Assembly: GCF_000010085.1 (NCBI RefSeq)
Contig: NC_007712.1
Coordinates: forward strand, 2,666,001-2,730,000
DNA length: 64,000 nt
From: Sodalis glossinidius str. 'morsitans'
GTDB taxonomy: Bacteria; Pseudomonadota; Gammaproteobacteria; Enterobacterales; Enterobacteriaceae
Direction of reading: 5' to 3'
Positions 39,124-48,861 of this stretch are shown here, piece after piece. The notes beneath the pieces are model-generated. The model was not told the origin of the DNA. It did not search any database and saw only the letters and a list, made by a program, of their open reading frames with translations. The first letter of the stretch is position 1; the number at the start of each line of letters is the position of its first letter. The position numbers and the translations under genes were made by a program.

Positions 39124-40257
39124 TCAGAACATGTACGTCATGCCCATTGCTAAAATATTGTCAGTAGATATCTGCGTGTCACGGGTGAAGTCGTTTTTGG
39201 ACAGCAGATTGATGCGATAGTCAATGAAGGCCAGCATATTCTTGTTAAAGTTATAGCTGGCGCCCACTTCGATGTATTTCTTGATGGTTTGGCTTTTGCC
39301 CTGATAATCGCCGTCAATCCGCGATTGCAGATAGCCGACCGAGGGGCGCAGGCCGAAATCAAGCGCGTATTGCGCGACCAATTCAAGATTGTGCGCCTTG
39401 TCAGCAAAACCGTGTTTCGCCTTGTTGCCCGAGAAATCGCCGTAGGGCGTCATGTTGCGAGTTTCGCTGTACAGCGCCGCCAGATAGAGGTTGTTAGCGT
39501 CATATTTCAGACCCAAAGAGTAAGCTTCAGCCCTTTTATCCTTATTATTACGCGCGCTGTTCAACATACGCTGCCCCAAGGTGCGATTACTGCTGGTATA
39601 GGCGGCACCGGCGGAAACACCGTTCCCCAAATCATAAGTTACGGACAGTCCGTAGCCATCACCGTTCGCCTCATTTAAGCCACGCCCACCTTTTAAGCCA
39701 CGCCTACCTTTCTCATCCTCCTTGGTGTCGTTTTTGCCCTGATACTGCAGCGCAAAGTTCAGGCCGTCGACCATTCCGAAAAAATTGGTATTGCGATAGG
39801 TGAACACGCCATTGGCACGCCCGGTCATGAAATTGTCGGTTACGGTGGTATCAGCACCGAATTCCGGCATCATATCGGTCCAGGCGCCGACGTCATACAG
39901 CACGCCGTAGTTACGGCCATAGTCAATGCTGCCCGCATCGGCGAATTTGATACCGGCGAAACCCAGGCGGGTGAAGTTGCTTTTCGCGCCTCCGCTTTCG
40001 GCGTGGCTCAGTCCGACTTCTTGCTCCCAGGTACCGAAACCGGTAATACCTTCGCTAAGCTGGGCTTCCCCGTTGAAGCCATAATGAATGAAAGAACGAT
40101 CGCCGTTTTTAGCATCATCACTAGACATATAGCGCATGCCGTTGAGTTTACCGAACAGATCCAGTTTATTGCCGTCTTTATTATAAACTTCGGCTGCCCC
40201 AGCGCTACCTGCCATTACCATAGCCGAAGCGAGCACAGACAGATACTGTAGTTTCAT
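39124..40257 (-). CDS. ompC: General porin of the OmpC/OmpF/PhoE family
   Basis: Intact, 377 residues. Signal peptide MKLQYLSVLASAMVMAGSAGAA, then the 16-strand barrel starting EVYNKDGNKLDLFGKLNGMR. MMPEFGADTTVTDNFM is constriction loop L3 (PEFGxD). The last strand ends in aromatic residue F (ILAMGMTYMF), needed for assembly. Loop L4 contains a tandem 18-bp duplication (GRRGLK-GGRGLN). Placed beside rcsD, it takes the ompC position of E. coli, hence the symbol. It forms trimeric channels for small solutes. About 580 AT-rich bases upstream would hold its promoter. Confidence 0.9.
   Translation of the reverse strand: MKLQYLSVLASAMVMAGSAGAAEVYNKDGNKLDLFGKLNGMRYMSSDDAKNGDRSFIHYGFNGEAQLSEGITGFGTWEQEVGLSHAESGGAKSNFTRLGFAGIKFADAGSIDYGRNYGVLYDVGAWTDMMPEFGADTTVTDNFMTGRANGVFTYRNTNFFGMVDGLNFALQYQGKNDTKEDEKGRRGLKGGRGLNEANGDGYGLSVTYDLGNGVSAGAAYTSSNRTLGQRMLNSARNNKDKRAEAYSLGLKYDANNLYLAALYSETRNMTPYGDFSGNKAKHGFADKAHNLELVAQYALDFGLRPSVGYLQSRIDGDYQGKSQTIKKYIEVGASYNFNKNMLAFIDYRINLLSKNDFTRDTQISTDNILAMGMTYMF
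39674..39709. repeat. Tandem 18-bp duplication in porin loop L4
   Basis: TTTAAGCCACGCCCACCT (39674-39691) is followed at once by a copy with one change, C to T (39692-39709). It keeps frame and adds a six-residue basic, glycine-rich unit to an extracellular loop. Confidence 0.9.
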
Positions 40258-40948
40258 GTTAATACCCTCTATGTTTATTATATTTCGCCACTAATAATTT
40301 GATATCCGCAAAGGCCCAAATAAAAACGAGCATTCAACAGATCTTGATGTCACTGATAGATCGGAATATTGAACTAACGGAGGAATCATACTCGATGAAT
40401 TTTGACCTTTCAAGCCATTGAATGGCAACAAGCAATATATATACATAATAATAATATAAAAAATAATAAAATCACCATATTAACTGACTAATGGATAGCA
40501 TCAACCAAAAAGAAAAAGACTTTAAAAACATTACATTAATAAAATTTCTCCAGATATGCTCCGTAAGAAACGCAATATAAACCCCCGGCATACCCTATAA
40601 AAATCTCCTTTCATTTTCTCCATGCATGGTTATTTTTTAGCGAGACTGTGAGAGAGATCGAGAATAACAACGAGAATAAAAATATTTTTTAGTGATAAAA
40701 TATATTTAAAAAAGTTAATAATAAATAAATTAACTATTTATTATCTTCCTTCCCATGCGTCTTATTTCAGCGCAGGGATTCATTTATTTTCCTCACACGC
40801 CGATTCATACCAGCTTATCCTGCGGTGGTACAATGAAGTGAACGGCGCAAATTGTCTCCTTTCTGTCCATCGTGTGCCAGCGCATGGCGTGTTACACTGT
40901 GCGCCCTGTGCAGATAAAGCAGGCGGCCTGCCTGGGCGAGGTACCAAA
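40258..40948. other. AT-rich region upstream of the porin, no gene seen
   Basis: About 690 bases, strongly AT-rich at 40300-40740. This is where the porin promoter and OmpR sites should be. In E. coli the micF antisense RNA lies here, but I cannot find its sequence or its terminator hairpin. Confidence 0.5.
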
Positions 40949-41340
40949 ATGACCCAAGACGCGAGGGACAAAGAGCAGATATGGCAGCACCTGCAGCAAT
41001 CAGCCTTTCGGCGCCGTTTCTCCCTTAACCCGCGCGATAACGACTATATGCACGCCAAAGGAATGACAGTCATCCTGGACCACGCGCGGGATTTCATCGC
41101 CAGCCGGCTGGCACCGGTGTTCCCGGCCAAAGACGGGAAACAAACCCCGTGGCTGGAACGTCGCGGCAGCGGCGGTCAAGCGTGAGCCGCCGGGATAATC
41201 CCGGCAGCATCTCGCGCCCCGTTACCTGGAAGATAGGCATCAGGACGTGCGGCCTGGCACCGGTGCAGGCAGGCCTCCCGTCGCCTATGGCGGCACCCGT
41301 TTTATGGCGGCCCCTGCCGGCGCGTGTTGCACCATAACCC
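40949..41340 (+). pseudogene. DUF4186 family protein, broken
   Basis: ATG 40949 starts MTQDARDKEQIWQHLQQSAF and continues RRRFSLNPRDNDYMHAKGM and HARDFIASRLAPVFPAKDGK, then QTPW, the DUF4186 core. The conserved follow-on (RGHPVFxAQHATxTCCRxC) is lost; a weak echo, HPVFMAAPAGACC-like, may lie near 41300 after about 130 extra bases. Function of the family is unknown. A nearby start upstream in frame (40838) has no support. Confidence 0.65.
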
Positions 41341-41400
41341 CTTTGTGCGGCCCATTAGGGTCGCGTTTTACACCAGGACTCAAGCTCGCGGCCTACTATT

Positions 41401-42488
41401 ATGACCATTGCCCTGCCCTCAGTTTTGCGCCCCACCTATCCGGTGCGTATCGCCACCCGCGTGGTGTTTTTTATCGCTGGTTTTGCGATGTCCACCCGGG
41501 CGCCGCTGGCGGCACCTTGCGCGCACCGGCTGGTCTGCAAACGGCCCATCATCGCGGCAGCCTGCGTGCTGGGAGCGACACTGCCGCTGCTGGCGTAGCT
41601 TGAGAGTGTGCCGCTGCTGACGCTGCTGCTGTTCGGCGCGGGGCTGGACTGGGCACGCTGGATATCACAATGAACATTCAGGCGGTGGCAGTGGAAAAAG
41701 CCAGCGGCCGCGCCATTATGTCCAGCTTTCACGGTTTTTTCAGCCTCGGCGGTATTGCCGGCGCCGGTCTGGTCAGCACGCTGCTGGCCTGTGCGCTGAC
41801 GCCCCTGGCGAGCGTACTGGTTATCGTGGCGGTGTTGTTGGTCCTGTTGGCGCTGGCCGCCGGCCAGCTACTGACCGTGACGGACGAGGATCAGAGCGCA
41901 CCGCTGTTCGTTCGTCCCCACGGACGGGTATTGGCGATCGGTTTACTGGGTTTCATTCTGTTTTTAACGGAAGGCACTATGCTGGACTGGAGCGCCCTGT
42001 TTCTTACTCATGAACAGGGCATGAACAGCTCGGCCGGCGGCCTGGGCTATACCTTGTTCTGCATCAGCATGACCCTCGGCCGGCTGTGTGGCGACAAGCT
42101 TATCAATGACTTCGGCCGCTTTCGCATGTTACTGGGCAGCAGTCTGTGCGCCGCAGCGGGCTTGCTGCTGGCTATCGCCATTGACGTTCCAACGGTGACG
42201 CTGCTCAGCTTTCTGCTGCTGGGCTTTGGCGCCACCAACCTGGTGCCGCTGCTGTTCAGCGTCGTGGGCGATCAGCGGGATATGCCGCCCCACCTGGCGT
42301 TGGCGGCCATTTCCGGGGTGGGCTATGCCGGTATCCTTACAGACCCTGCCCTGATAGGCTTCATCGTCCATTTGACAGCCTGTATGTCTCTTTTGCTGTG
42401 TAGCGGTATTATTACTGGTGGCCAGCGCCAGCGCGCGCCGCGTGACCCATTAAAGGACAATAATAGCCAGGCCCATTATGCAAATTAA
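41401..42488 (+). pseudogene. MFS transporter of the YbjJ type, N-terminal half broken
   Basis: ATG 41401 gives MTIALPSVLRPTYPVRIATR, then an in-frame stop at 41596-41598 and further slips before NIQAVAVEKASGRAIMSSFH then GFFSLGGIAGAG, the middle of YbjJ-like transporters. The C-terminal six helices (from 41670) are open to 42488 and include TLGRLCGDKLINDFGR and GFGATNLVPLLFSVVGDQRD. The start region lacks several helices. It overlaps the rcsD start by 11 bases. Substrate unknown. Confidence 0.75.
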
Positions 42489-45171
42489 AAAAATCGCGTT
42501 AACCTCCACCGCGCTGCTGCGCGGTTTTCTGGTGTTTATTCTGCTGTTGCTGCTGTCGCTGTGGGTCCTGGGTTATCAGGTTTTCAGTACCTATGTGGTG
42601 GAAAAACAGCATAGTCTGAGCACCATTGCCGGCGCCATGCAAAAACGCATCGACAAATACCGCGTCGCCGCCTATCAGCTTTACGATGCCTCCGGCAAAA
42701 ACGACGCGCTGGCGCTGCAGCCAAACGGCACGCAGGAGGTGCGGCTGCGTCCGGGCGTGTATTTTGTCGACAAGCCGCATAAGAAAACCGATACGATGAT
42801 TTTCGGCAGTCATGAAAGCGCAACCTACACCCACGCGCTAGCGATGTCACGCTATCTTGATGTGCTGTGGGGAGCGGAAAATAACAGCTTCACGCTGTAT
42901 TATCTTAACGGCAGCGATAACAGTCTGACGCTCATCTCCACGCAGCCGCTGCGCGAAACAAATCCCCGCTTTCGCGACAGCTATATCGGCTCGCTGGTGG
43001 ATTCACGCCGCAGTGAAATGCTGCAACAGGCCAATATCCTGGATGAACGCGAGAGTTTCTCTCCCCTGCGCAAATACCGGTTTCTTAACGACTACTATTT
43101 TACCCAGCGCATGATTTTCAATCAGCCCGGCCATTTGGCTACCATCATCGCCTTTGATTTGCCAATCAACGATATTATTCCGCTTAATATGGCGCGCGCC
43201 AATTTCGTGCTTAATCGCGCCGCCGACGGCAACGTGGATGACGACGACATGGACGGCGCCCAGGCGCCGCGCGTCTTCAGCCGGATGAACAGCGCCATGC
43301 TTGAAATCACGGCGCCGTTATCCAATGCGCCGCTGTCCATGACCTACCGGGTATCGCTTATCAGCCTGGCGCTGGACCTGCTGCATAATAATCTGTGTCT
43401 GGTGCTCATCGATCTGTTGCTGATTGCCTTTTCCTTGCTCGGTATTTATCTGGTGCGCAAAAATTTGCTACGGCCCAATATCGATATGGTGCAACAGCTT
43501 AAATCTCATCAAACGCTGGGACAGGAAGTGATCGCCAATCTGCCATTGGGTCTGCTGATTTATAATTTCAGCGACAACACCCTGGTGGCGAGCAATAAGA
43601 TCGCCGATCACCTGCTGCCGCACCTGAGCTTACAAAAAATCGCCAATCTGGGGGAGAGGCATCAGGGCGTCATTCAGGCCACGGTGAACAATGAAATGTA
43701 TGAAATTCGTATGTTCAAAAGCCAGCTCTCGCCGCAGACCTGGCTGTTCCAATTGCTGGACCAGGACAAAGAGGTGTTGGTCAATAAAAAGTTGCAGCAG
43801 GCCCAGCGGGAATTGGATAAAAATCACGAAGCGCGGCGGGCAATACTTAACAACATCCAGCAGGAATTGAACGCTCCTCTGGCCGCTATCGGCCAGCTGG
43901 TAGAGCGTATCACGGTCGTTCAGGAGGACCAGCAGGCGACGCTGTTGGCGCAATTGCGTCAGGAATCGTCACGGCTGATGGGGCTGACCGATAATTTGCA
44001 GTTGCTCACCCGCCTGGAGCTGCAAGAGTGGCAACCGGCCAGCGCACCTTTTAACCTGCACCAATTGTGCGACGATGTGTTGCGTGACCGTTTACCACTT
44101 TTAAGTCAAAAAGGGTTGGGGCTGTTTCATCACTACCTGCCGCCGTTCGAGCGCTGCTATTCGGGCGACGCAGAGGCTGTCCGCAAAGTGATCGCGCTGA
44201 TTCTTGATTATGCCACCACCACCACCCACTTCGGTAAAATTACCTTGCGCGTAAGCAATGATGACGCCGGCGGCGCTATAACCTTCACCCTCAGCGATAC
44301 CGGCAGCGGCATCGGCGAGCAAGAACTGGCCAATCTCAGCCAGCCGTTTGTCAGCCCGGCGCAGCAAGACCGGTATCAGCGCGGTTCGGGACTTACCTGG
44401 TTTTTGTGCGATCAGCTCTGCCGTCGAATGGGCGGGCGGCTGACGATACAAAGCCGGGTGGATATCGGCACGCGGTATAGCCTTAGTCTGCCGCTGGCCC
44501 CGCTTGAGGGCGAAGACGGCGAGGAAGCCGAAAAACTACTGCATGACACATTAGTTTTGCTTGACATTCATAACGAAGAAATACGCACCATTGTCAGCGC
44601 CATGCTGGAACAATGGGGTGCCGAGTGCGTTTATGTTGATGAACATTACCTCGGCCAAGAGCATGATTTGCTGATGACGGATGACCCGGCGCGCATGGAA
44701 GATTATGCGCTGTTGCTGGACGGAGACGCTCAGGGGGTCATGGCGCTGACTACCCGGCGTATGAAGGTAAATTACAATTTCAGCGCGCCGATGCTTGAGG
44801 CGATGTTGCCGCTGATCGAGCAGCGGCTGGCGGAGCCGGAAGATGAGCGGGATCAGGCGACCGGCGAGCCAATAAGCGACGGCGGGTACCAAAACCGGTT
44901 ACAGGACAGTGACTATTATGCCCTGTTCGTTGAGACAGTACCCGATGACGTAAAGAGGTTGTATACTGAAGCGGAAAGCGGCGACCTGAATGCGCTGGCG
45001 CAAACCGCTCATCGTCTGAAAGGGGTGTTCGCGATGCTCGGCCTGGGGCCGGGTAAACGTGCTTGTGAATCTCTTGAGTTTTACATTAAACAACACGATG
45101 TATCGAAGATAGGATCCGAGATCCACCAAATTGATATTTTTGTCACTAAAATGCTGCAGCATGCAAGGTAG
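42478..45171 (+). CDS. rcsD: Rcs phosphotransfer protein RcsD
   Basis: Intact, 897 residues. Two membrane helices (GFLVFILLLLLSLWVLGYQV and LCLVLIDLLLIAFSLLGIYL) enclose a periplasmic sensor domain. A histidine-kinase-like core without the usual phospho-acceptor H-box follows (RAILNNIQQELNAPLAAIGQ), then the C-terminal HPt domain with H845 in AQTAHRLKGVF. It passes phosphate from RcsC to RcsB and inserts IgaA signalling. rcsB begins 9 bases after its stop, so they are one operon. The start overlaps a broken transporter gene, and the promoter may lie within that remnant. Confidence 0.95.
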   Translation: MQIKKIALTSTALLRGFLVFILLLLLSLWVLGYQVFSTYVVEKQHSLSTIAGAMQKRIDKYRVAAYQLYDASGKNDALALQPNGTQEVRLRPGVYFVDKPHKKTDTMIFGSHESATYTHALAMSRYLDVLWGAENNSFTLYYLNGSDNSLTLISTQPLRETNPRFRDSYIGSLVDSRRSEMLQQANILDERESFSPLRKYRFLNDYYFTQRMIFNQPGHLATIIAFDLPINDIIPLNMARANFVLNRAADGNVDDDDMDGAQAPRVFSRMNSAMLEITAPLSNAPLSMTYRVSLISLALDLLHNNLCLVLIDLLLIAFSLLGIYLVRKNLLRPNIDMVQQLKSHQTLGQEVIANLPLGLLIYNFSDNTLVASNKIADHLLPHLSLQKIANLGERHQGVIQATVNNEMYEIRMFKSQLSPQTWLFQLLDQDKEVLVNKKLQQAQRELDKNHEARRAILNNIQQELNAPLAAIGQLVERITVVQEDQQATLLAQLRQESSRLMGLTDNLQLLTRLELQEWQPASAPFNLHQLCDDVLRDRLPLLSQKGLGLFHHYLPPFERCYSGDAEAVRKVIALILDYATTTTHFGKITLRVSNDDAGGAITFTLSDTGSGIGEQELANLSQPFVSPAQQDRYQRGSGLTWFLCDQLCRRMGGRLTIQSRVDIGTRYSLSLPLAPLEGEDGEEAEKLLHDTLVLLDIHNEEIRTIVSAMLEQWGAECVYVDEHYLGQEHDLLMTDDPARMEDYALLLDGDAQGVMALTTRRMKVNYNFSAPMLEAMLPLIEQRLAEPEDERDQATGEPISDGGYQNRLQDSDYYALFVETVPDDVKRLYTEAESGDLNALAQTAHRLKGVFAMLGLGPGKRACESLEFYIKQHDVSKIGSEIHQIDIFVTKMLQHAR

Positions 45172-45179
45172 CCATAACT

Positions 45180-45830
45180 ATGAACAACCTTAATGTCATC
45201 ATTGCCGATGACCATCCGATCGTCCTGTTCGGCATTCGGAAATCTTTAGAACAAATTGAATGGGTCAACGTGGTCGGCGAGTTCGAGGATTCCACCGCCC
45301 TGATTAACAGTCTTGGCAAGCTGGATGCGAATGTCTTGGTGACGGATCTCTCCATGCCGGGTGAAAAATATGGCGATGGCATTACGCTTATCAAATACAT
45401 TAAGCGTCATTATCCTCACCTGGCGATTATCGTCCTGACCATGAACAATAACCCGGCCATTTTAAGTGCGGTGCTGGAATTGGATATCGACGGCATCGTG
45501 TTGAAACAGGGCGCGCCCACCGACCTGCCGAAAGCGCTGGCCTTGCTGCAAAAAGGCAAGAAGTACACCCCCGAGAGCGTCGCTAAGCTTCTGGAACGCA
45601 TCAGTGCCGGCGGTTACGGTGATAAACGCCTGTCGCCTAAGGAAAGCGAAGTATTGCGGCTGTTTGCCGAAGGTTTTCTGGTGACCGAAATCGCCAAAAA
45701 ACTGAATCGGAGTATCAAAACCATCAGCAGCCAGAAAAAATCGGCCATGCTCAAACTGGGCGTGGAAAATGATATCGGGCTGTTGAATTATCTGTCGTCG
45801 GTTAGCATGGCGCCGGTCGACAAAGATTAA
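45180..45830 (+). CDS. rcsB: Rcs response regulator RcsB
   Basis: Intact, 216 residues, nearly identical to E. coli. Receiver domain with phospho-acceptor D56 in VLVTDLSMPGEKYGDG; LuxR-type helix-turn-helix at residues 150-205 (LSPKESEVLRLFAEGFLVTE, NRSIKTISSQKKSAMLK). It controls capsule, motility, envelope stress and, in partner with others, many promoters. Encoded directly after rcsD and convergent with rcsC, the usual arrangement. Confidence 0.97.
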   Translation: MNNLNVIIADDHPIVLFGIRKSLEQIEWVNVVGEFEDSTALINSLGKLDANVLVTDLSMPGEKYGDGITLIKYIKRHYPHLAIIVLTMNNNPAILSAVLELDIDGIVLKQGAPTDLPKALALLQKGKKYTPESVAKLLERISAGGYGDKRLSPKESEVLRLFAEGFLVTEIAKKLNRSIKTISSQKKSAMLKLGVENDIGLLNYLSSVSMAPVDKD

Positions 45831-45871
45831 ACCTGCCTTTATATCGGACGCGCGGCACAGCGCGCCGCACG

Positions 45872-48748
45872 TTATTGTTGGTTACCCAGGTCAGCCTCTT
45901 TTCGCGCCTGCCGTACTTTTCGACCGTAGGCCGCAAGCACCGGCTGAAGAACCTCAAGCGTCACCGGTTTTGACAAGCAATTGTCCATACCCGCATCGAG
46001 ACAGCGCTGCTTTTCTTCCGCTAGCGCATTGGCGGTGACGCCGATGACGGGCGTTAACCTGCCTTGCGTTCGCAGCGCGTGGGCAAACTGATAACCATCC
46101 ATATTGGGCATATTGACGTCACTCAGAATAATGTCCACCGCCTGACGGCTTATTACATTCAACGCATCCAGCCCGTCGTTGGCGGTAATAACCTGGTATC
46201 CCAGCGAGCCCAACTGATCGGCCAACAGCCGGCGATTGATCGGGTGGTCATCGACGACCAGAATCAATATATCCTCGTTGGCAACGCTTGCGGGCATCAT
46301 CACCGGCGGCGCAGGCAGCGCGGACCATGTTGCCTGGTCATGGCGATAAAGGTAGTTGAGCAACAACGGCAGATCCCCCGCAAATGCCGGGCTTAGGTGC
46401 CAATAACCGGGACGGATTTCCTCCGCCGGTCCTATATGCTCGTTCGAGAAGCAAATCGTGGCGCGCGCCCTGCCTTCCGGCTGCTGTGGATCATCGCAGA
46501 TAAACATGTCGTTGAAGCTCAAGGCCTCGTCGTTATAGTCCAGCACCGTCAGACCGTGATAGCGCAGCAACAATTGTAGATAGCGCCCCATGGCGCTGTT
46601 GCGCACCGCCAGCCAGCAGGTGTTACCGGCGGCATCCTGTTTTTCCATCGGCCGGGTAACCGCCTGATAAAGCGGCAGACGGATGGTGAAACGGCTGCCG
46701 AGTCCGCGTTCGGATTCCACGGCGATATCGCCGTCCATCAAATTGACCAGTTTTTCACAAATCGCCAGCCCCAGCCCGGTGCCCTGGATCGGACGCTGAC
46801 CACCCTCGCCCAACTGTACAAATGGATCAAAGAGCTGCATGACTTCCCGTGTCTGCATGCCGACGCCGGTATCCCGTACGCTAAATAGCAAGTAGCCGTC
46901 GCGGCAATACACCGTCACGACGATATTGCCGCTGCGGGTAAACTTGATCGCATTATTGAGCAAATTGGAAAGCACCTGCTGCAAACGCACCGGATCGCCG
47001 CGCAGGCTGTCCGGTACATCCGGGTCGATAAAGCAATACAGCCCCAGGCGTTTTTTCACCACCAGCGACAGGTAACTGCCGACGATATAGCTCACCGTTT
47101 CGCGCGGGGAGTATTCCTTCGGTTCAATTTTTAGCTGTTCCGATTCGATTTTCGAGAAATCGAGAATGTCGCTGATGATATTCAACAACAGCGCCGAGGA
47201 GTTACTCATTGCCATGACCAGCCGATCGACGCCGTCCGGCAACGCCTTGGTTTTCAACAAATCCAGGTTGCCGATAATGCCGTAAAGCGGTGTACGCAAT
47301 TCGTGGCTGACGGTCGCCAGGAACATCGACTTGGCCTGGTTCGCCTGCTCGGCGACCGCCGCCATATCCTGTAACGACTCCTCCATGCGCACCCGGGCGC
47401 TGACATCTACCAACACGCAAATGGCAACGTTCTGATTGCGATACCGGGAATGGACGAAGCTGATTTGCAGGTTGGTGTTATTACTAGTGATGACATCGAC
47501 GAAATTGACCTGCTGCCCGCAGATGATATGGGTAATACGCTGACGATCTTCATGGGTGAGCATGCTCAAATAATTATGTGCGAGCTCATTACTTATCAAG
47601 TTGGTGCCATCGCTGATGCGCAGAATGGAAATTCCCACCGGCGCCGAGGCGACAATTTTGCGGTTAAACTGCTCGTTTTCTTCCAATTGGAACACGTTCT
47701 TTTCCGCCGGCGCCAGCATCCTGCGCTCAAACAGCCAGGTCAGGTACATCAGCGCCGCCGCGGAAAACAGATTCAGCAGCCCCAGTTTGAACAGCAGCAT
47801 GTTGAGATTGTCTATCACCGCGCTGCGCGGCAGCGAGAACGCCATGCTGAGCGCGGTCTGGGACAGCGCTTTTTTCATGACCAGATTGGTAAAGCCGTGG
47901 TTGTAACCAAAAAAGGCCGGCTGCGAGGGAAACGTGCTGAGCGCCGCCGCGCCGCGCTCGCCGCTGGTCAAACTCAGTAACGGCAGGTTGTTCTGATCGA
48001 GCAGGGTCAGGCCAAGCGGCAAATTGCTGGCACTGGCAAAATCCTCCAGCCGTATTGTTTGCTCAATGCCAATCAGGGCCTCCAGCTTATTGCCGCTGTA
48101 AAGGGGAATAAGGACGTAGTAATTGCCGCTGTCGTGCCGGTTGCCGGGGGTAACCCAATATTGGGTGCCTTGCCGGTCGGTAAGGAGCACGTTACGGAAT
48201 TTGATAACCTGGCGCACCAGACTTTTGGGCGCGGCATCGTCGCCGTTCTCTACGCTGCGCATACTGAAATCCGCCAGGCACAGGCTTTCTCCCCCGATGT
48301 AAAACACCCGGTTAAGATCGTAAGCGTCGGAAAAATTATCTTTCCAATAGCTGAGAAAATAGGTCAATGCGTTGACCGCGGCATGAAAGCTCGGCGTTTC
48401 TTTGGCACAATCGCCGTTGGGAATCAGTGTGCTGTAGCGCGGTTGGGTCAATTTGGCGCCGGAGGCGTTGCCGTCCAGCCTATACAGCCCGCTCAAGCTG
48501 CCGGTTAACCGGTTTTCCGCCATGTATTTCAGCTGACGCGTGATGTCCGCCGAGTGACGGATATAATTTTGCGCCTGTTCGTAGCTATTGTCGTACTCCT
48601 GACGCAGCACGGCTTCCCGCTGGTGCAGCAGACTGAAGAAACATAGAAAGGATAACAGCGCGCCGAGCGCCCACAGCATGAGTGCCAACGTCCTGAACAG
48701 GTAGCGGGATATTTTGACCGTGGTGCGAAACGAAGTGAAATATTTCAA
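45872..48748 (-). CDS. rcsC: Rcs hybrid sensor histidine kinase RcsC
   Basis: Intact, about 958 residues. Two membrane helices near the N-terminus and at about residue 315 frame a periplasmic domain. A PAS-like segment precedes the kinase H-box ATVSHELRTPLYGIIGN with H482; GTGLGLAICEKL is the ATP-binding G box. The RcsC-specific ABL domain and a receiver domain with D877 (IILSDVNMPNMDG) complete it. TTG 48748 (LKYFTSFRTT, matching E. coli MKYLASFRTT) is the likely start; ATG 48802 would add 18 unmatched residues. Convergent with rcsB, as usual. Confidence 0.94.
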   Translation of the reverse strand: MKYFTSFRTTVKISRYLFRTLALMLWALGALLSFLCFFSLLHQREAVLRQEYDNSYEQAQNYIRHSADITRQLKYMAENRLTGSLSGLYRLDGNASGAKLTQPRYSTLIPNGDCAKETPSFHAAVNALTYFLSYWKDNFSDAYDLNRVFYIGGESLCLADFSMRSVENGDDAAPKSLVRQVIKFRNVLLTDRQGTQYWVTPGNRHDSGNYYVLIPLYSGNKLEALIGIEQTIRLEDFASASNLPLGLTLLDQNNLPLLSLTSGERGAAALSTFPSQPAFFGYNHGFTNLVMKKALSQTALSMAFSLPRSAVIDNLNMLLFKLGLLNLFSAAALMYLTWLFERRMLAPAEKNVFQLEENEQFNRKIVASAPVGISILRISDGTNLISNELAHNYLSMLTHEDRQRITHIICGQQVNFVDVITSNNTNLQISFVHSRYRNQNVAICVLVDVSARVRMEESLQDMAAVAEQANQAKSMFLATVSHELRTPLYGIIGNLDLLKTKALPDGVDRLVMAMSNSSALLLNIISDILDFSKIESEQLKIEPKEYSPRETVSYIVGSYLSLVVKKRLGLYCFIDPDVPDSLRGDPVRLQQVLSNLLNNAIKFTRSGNIVVTVYCRDGYLLFSVRDTGVGMQTREVMQLFDPFVQLGEGGQRPIQGTGLGLAICEKLVNLMDGDIAVESERGLGSRFTIRLPLYQAVTRPMEKQDAAGNTCWLAVRNSAMGRYLQLLLRYHGLTVLDYNDEALSFNDMFICDDPQQPEGRARATICFSNEHIGPAEEIRPGYWHLSPAFAGDLPLLLNYLYRHDQATWSALPAPPVMMPASVANEDILILVVDDHPINRRLLADQLGSLGYQVITANDGLDALNVISRQAVDIILSDVNMPNMDGYQFAHALRTQGRLTPVIGVTANALAEEKQRCLDAGMDNCLSKPVTLEVLQPVLAAYGRKVRQARKEADLGNQQ

Positions 48749-48786
48749 ACCCGTACCGTTCGATAAGAGAAAATCAGCCGAAATTA

Positions 48787-48820
48787 AAAAGAGCCAGCGC
48801 AACCGCGCTGGCTCTTTTTG
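48787..48820 (-). terminator. Terminator of gyrA
   Basis: AAAAAGAGCCAGCG-CAAC-CGCGCTGGCTCTTTTT forms a strong stem with T tails on both strands. It lies just past the gyrA stop and before the rcsC start, and stops gyrA transcription before rcsC. Confidence 0.88.
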
Positions 48821-48861
48821 GTTACCGTTGTTACTCGCCGGCGCGACGCCAACCGTGGCGA

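Noticed and set aside
40258..40900. micF antisense RNA upstream of the porin
   Set aside because: Position fits, but neither the E. coli sequence core nor a terminator hairpin could be found in this AT-rich stretch.
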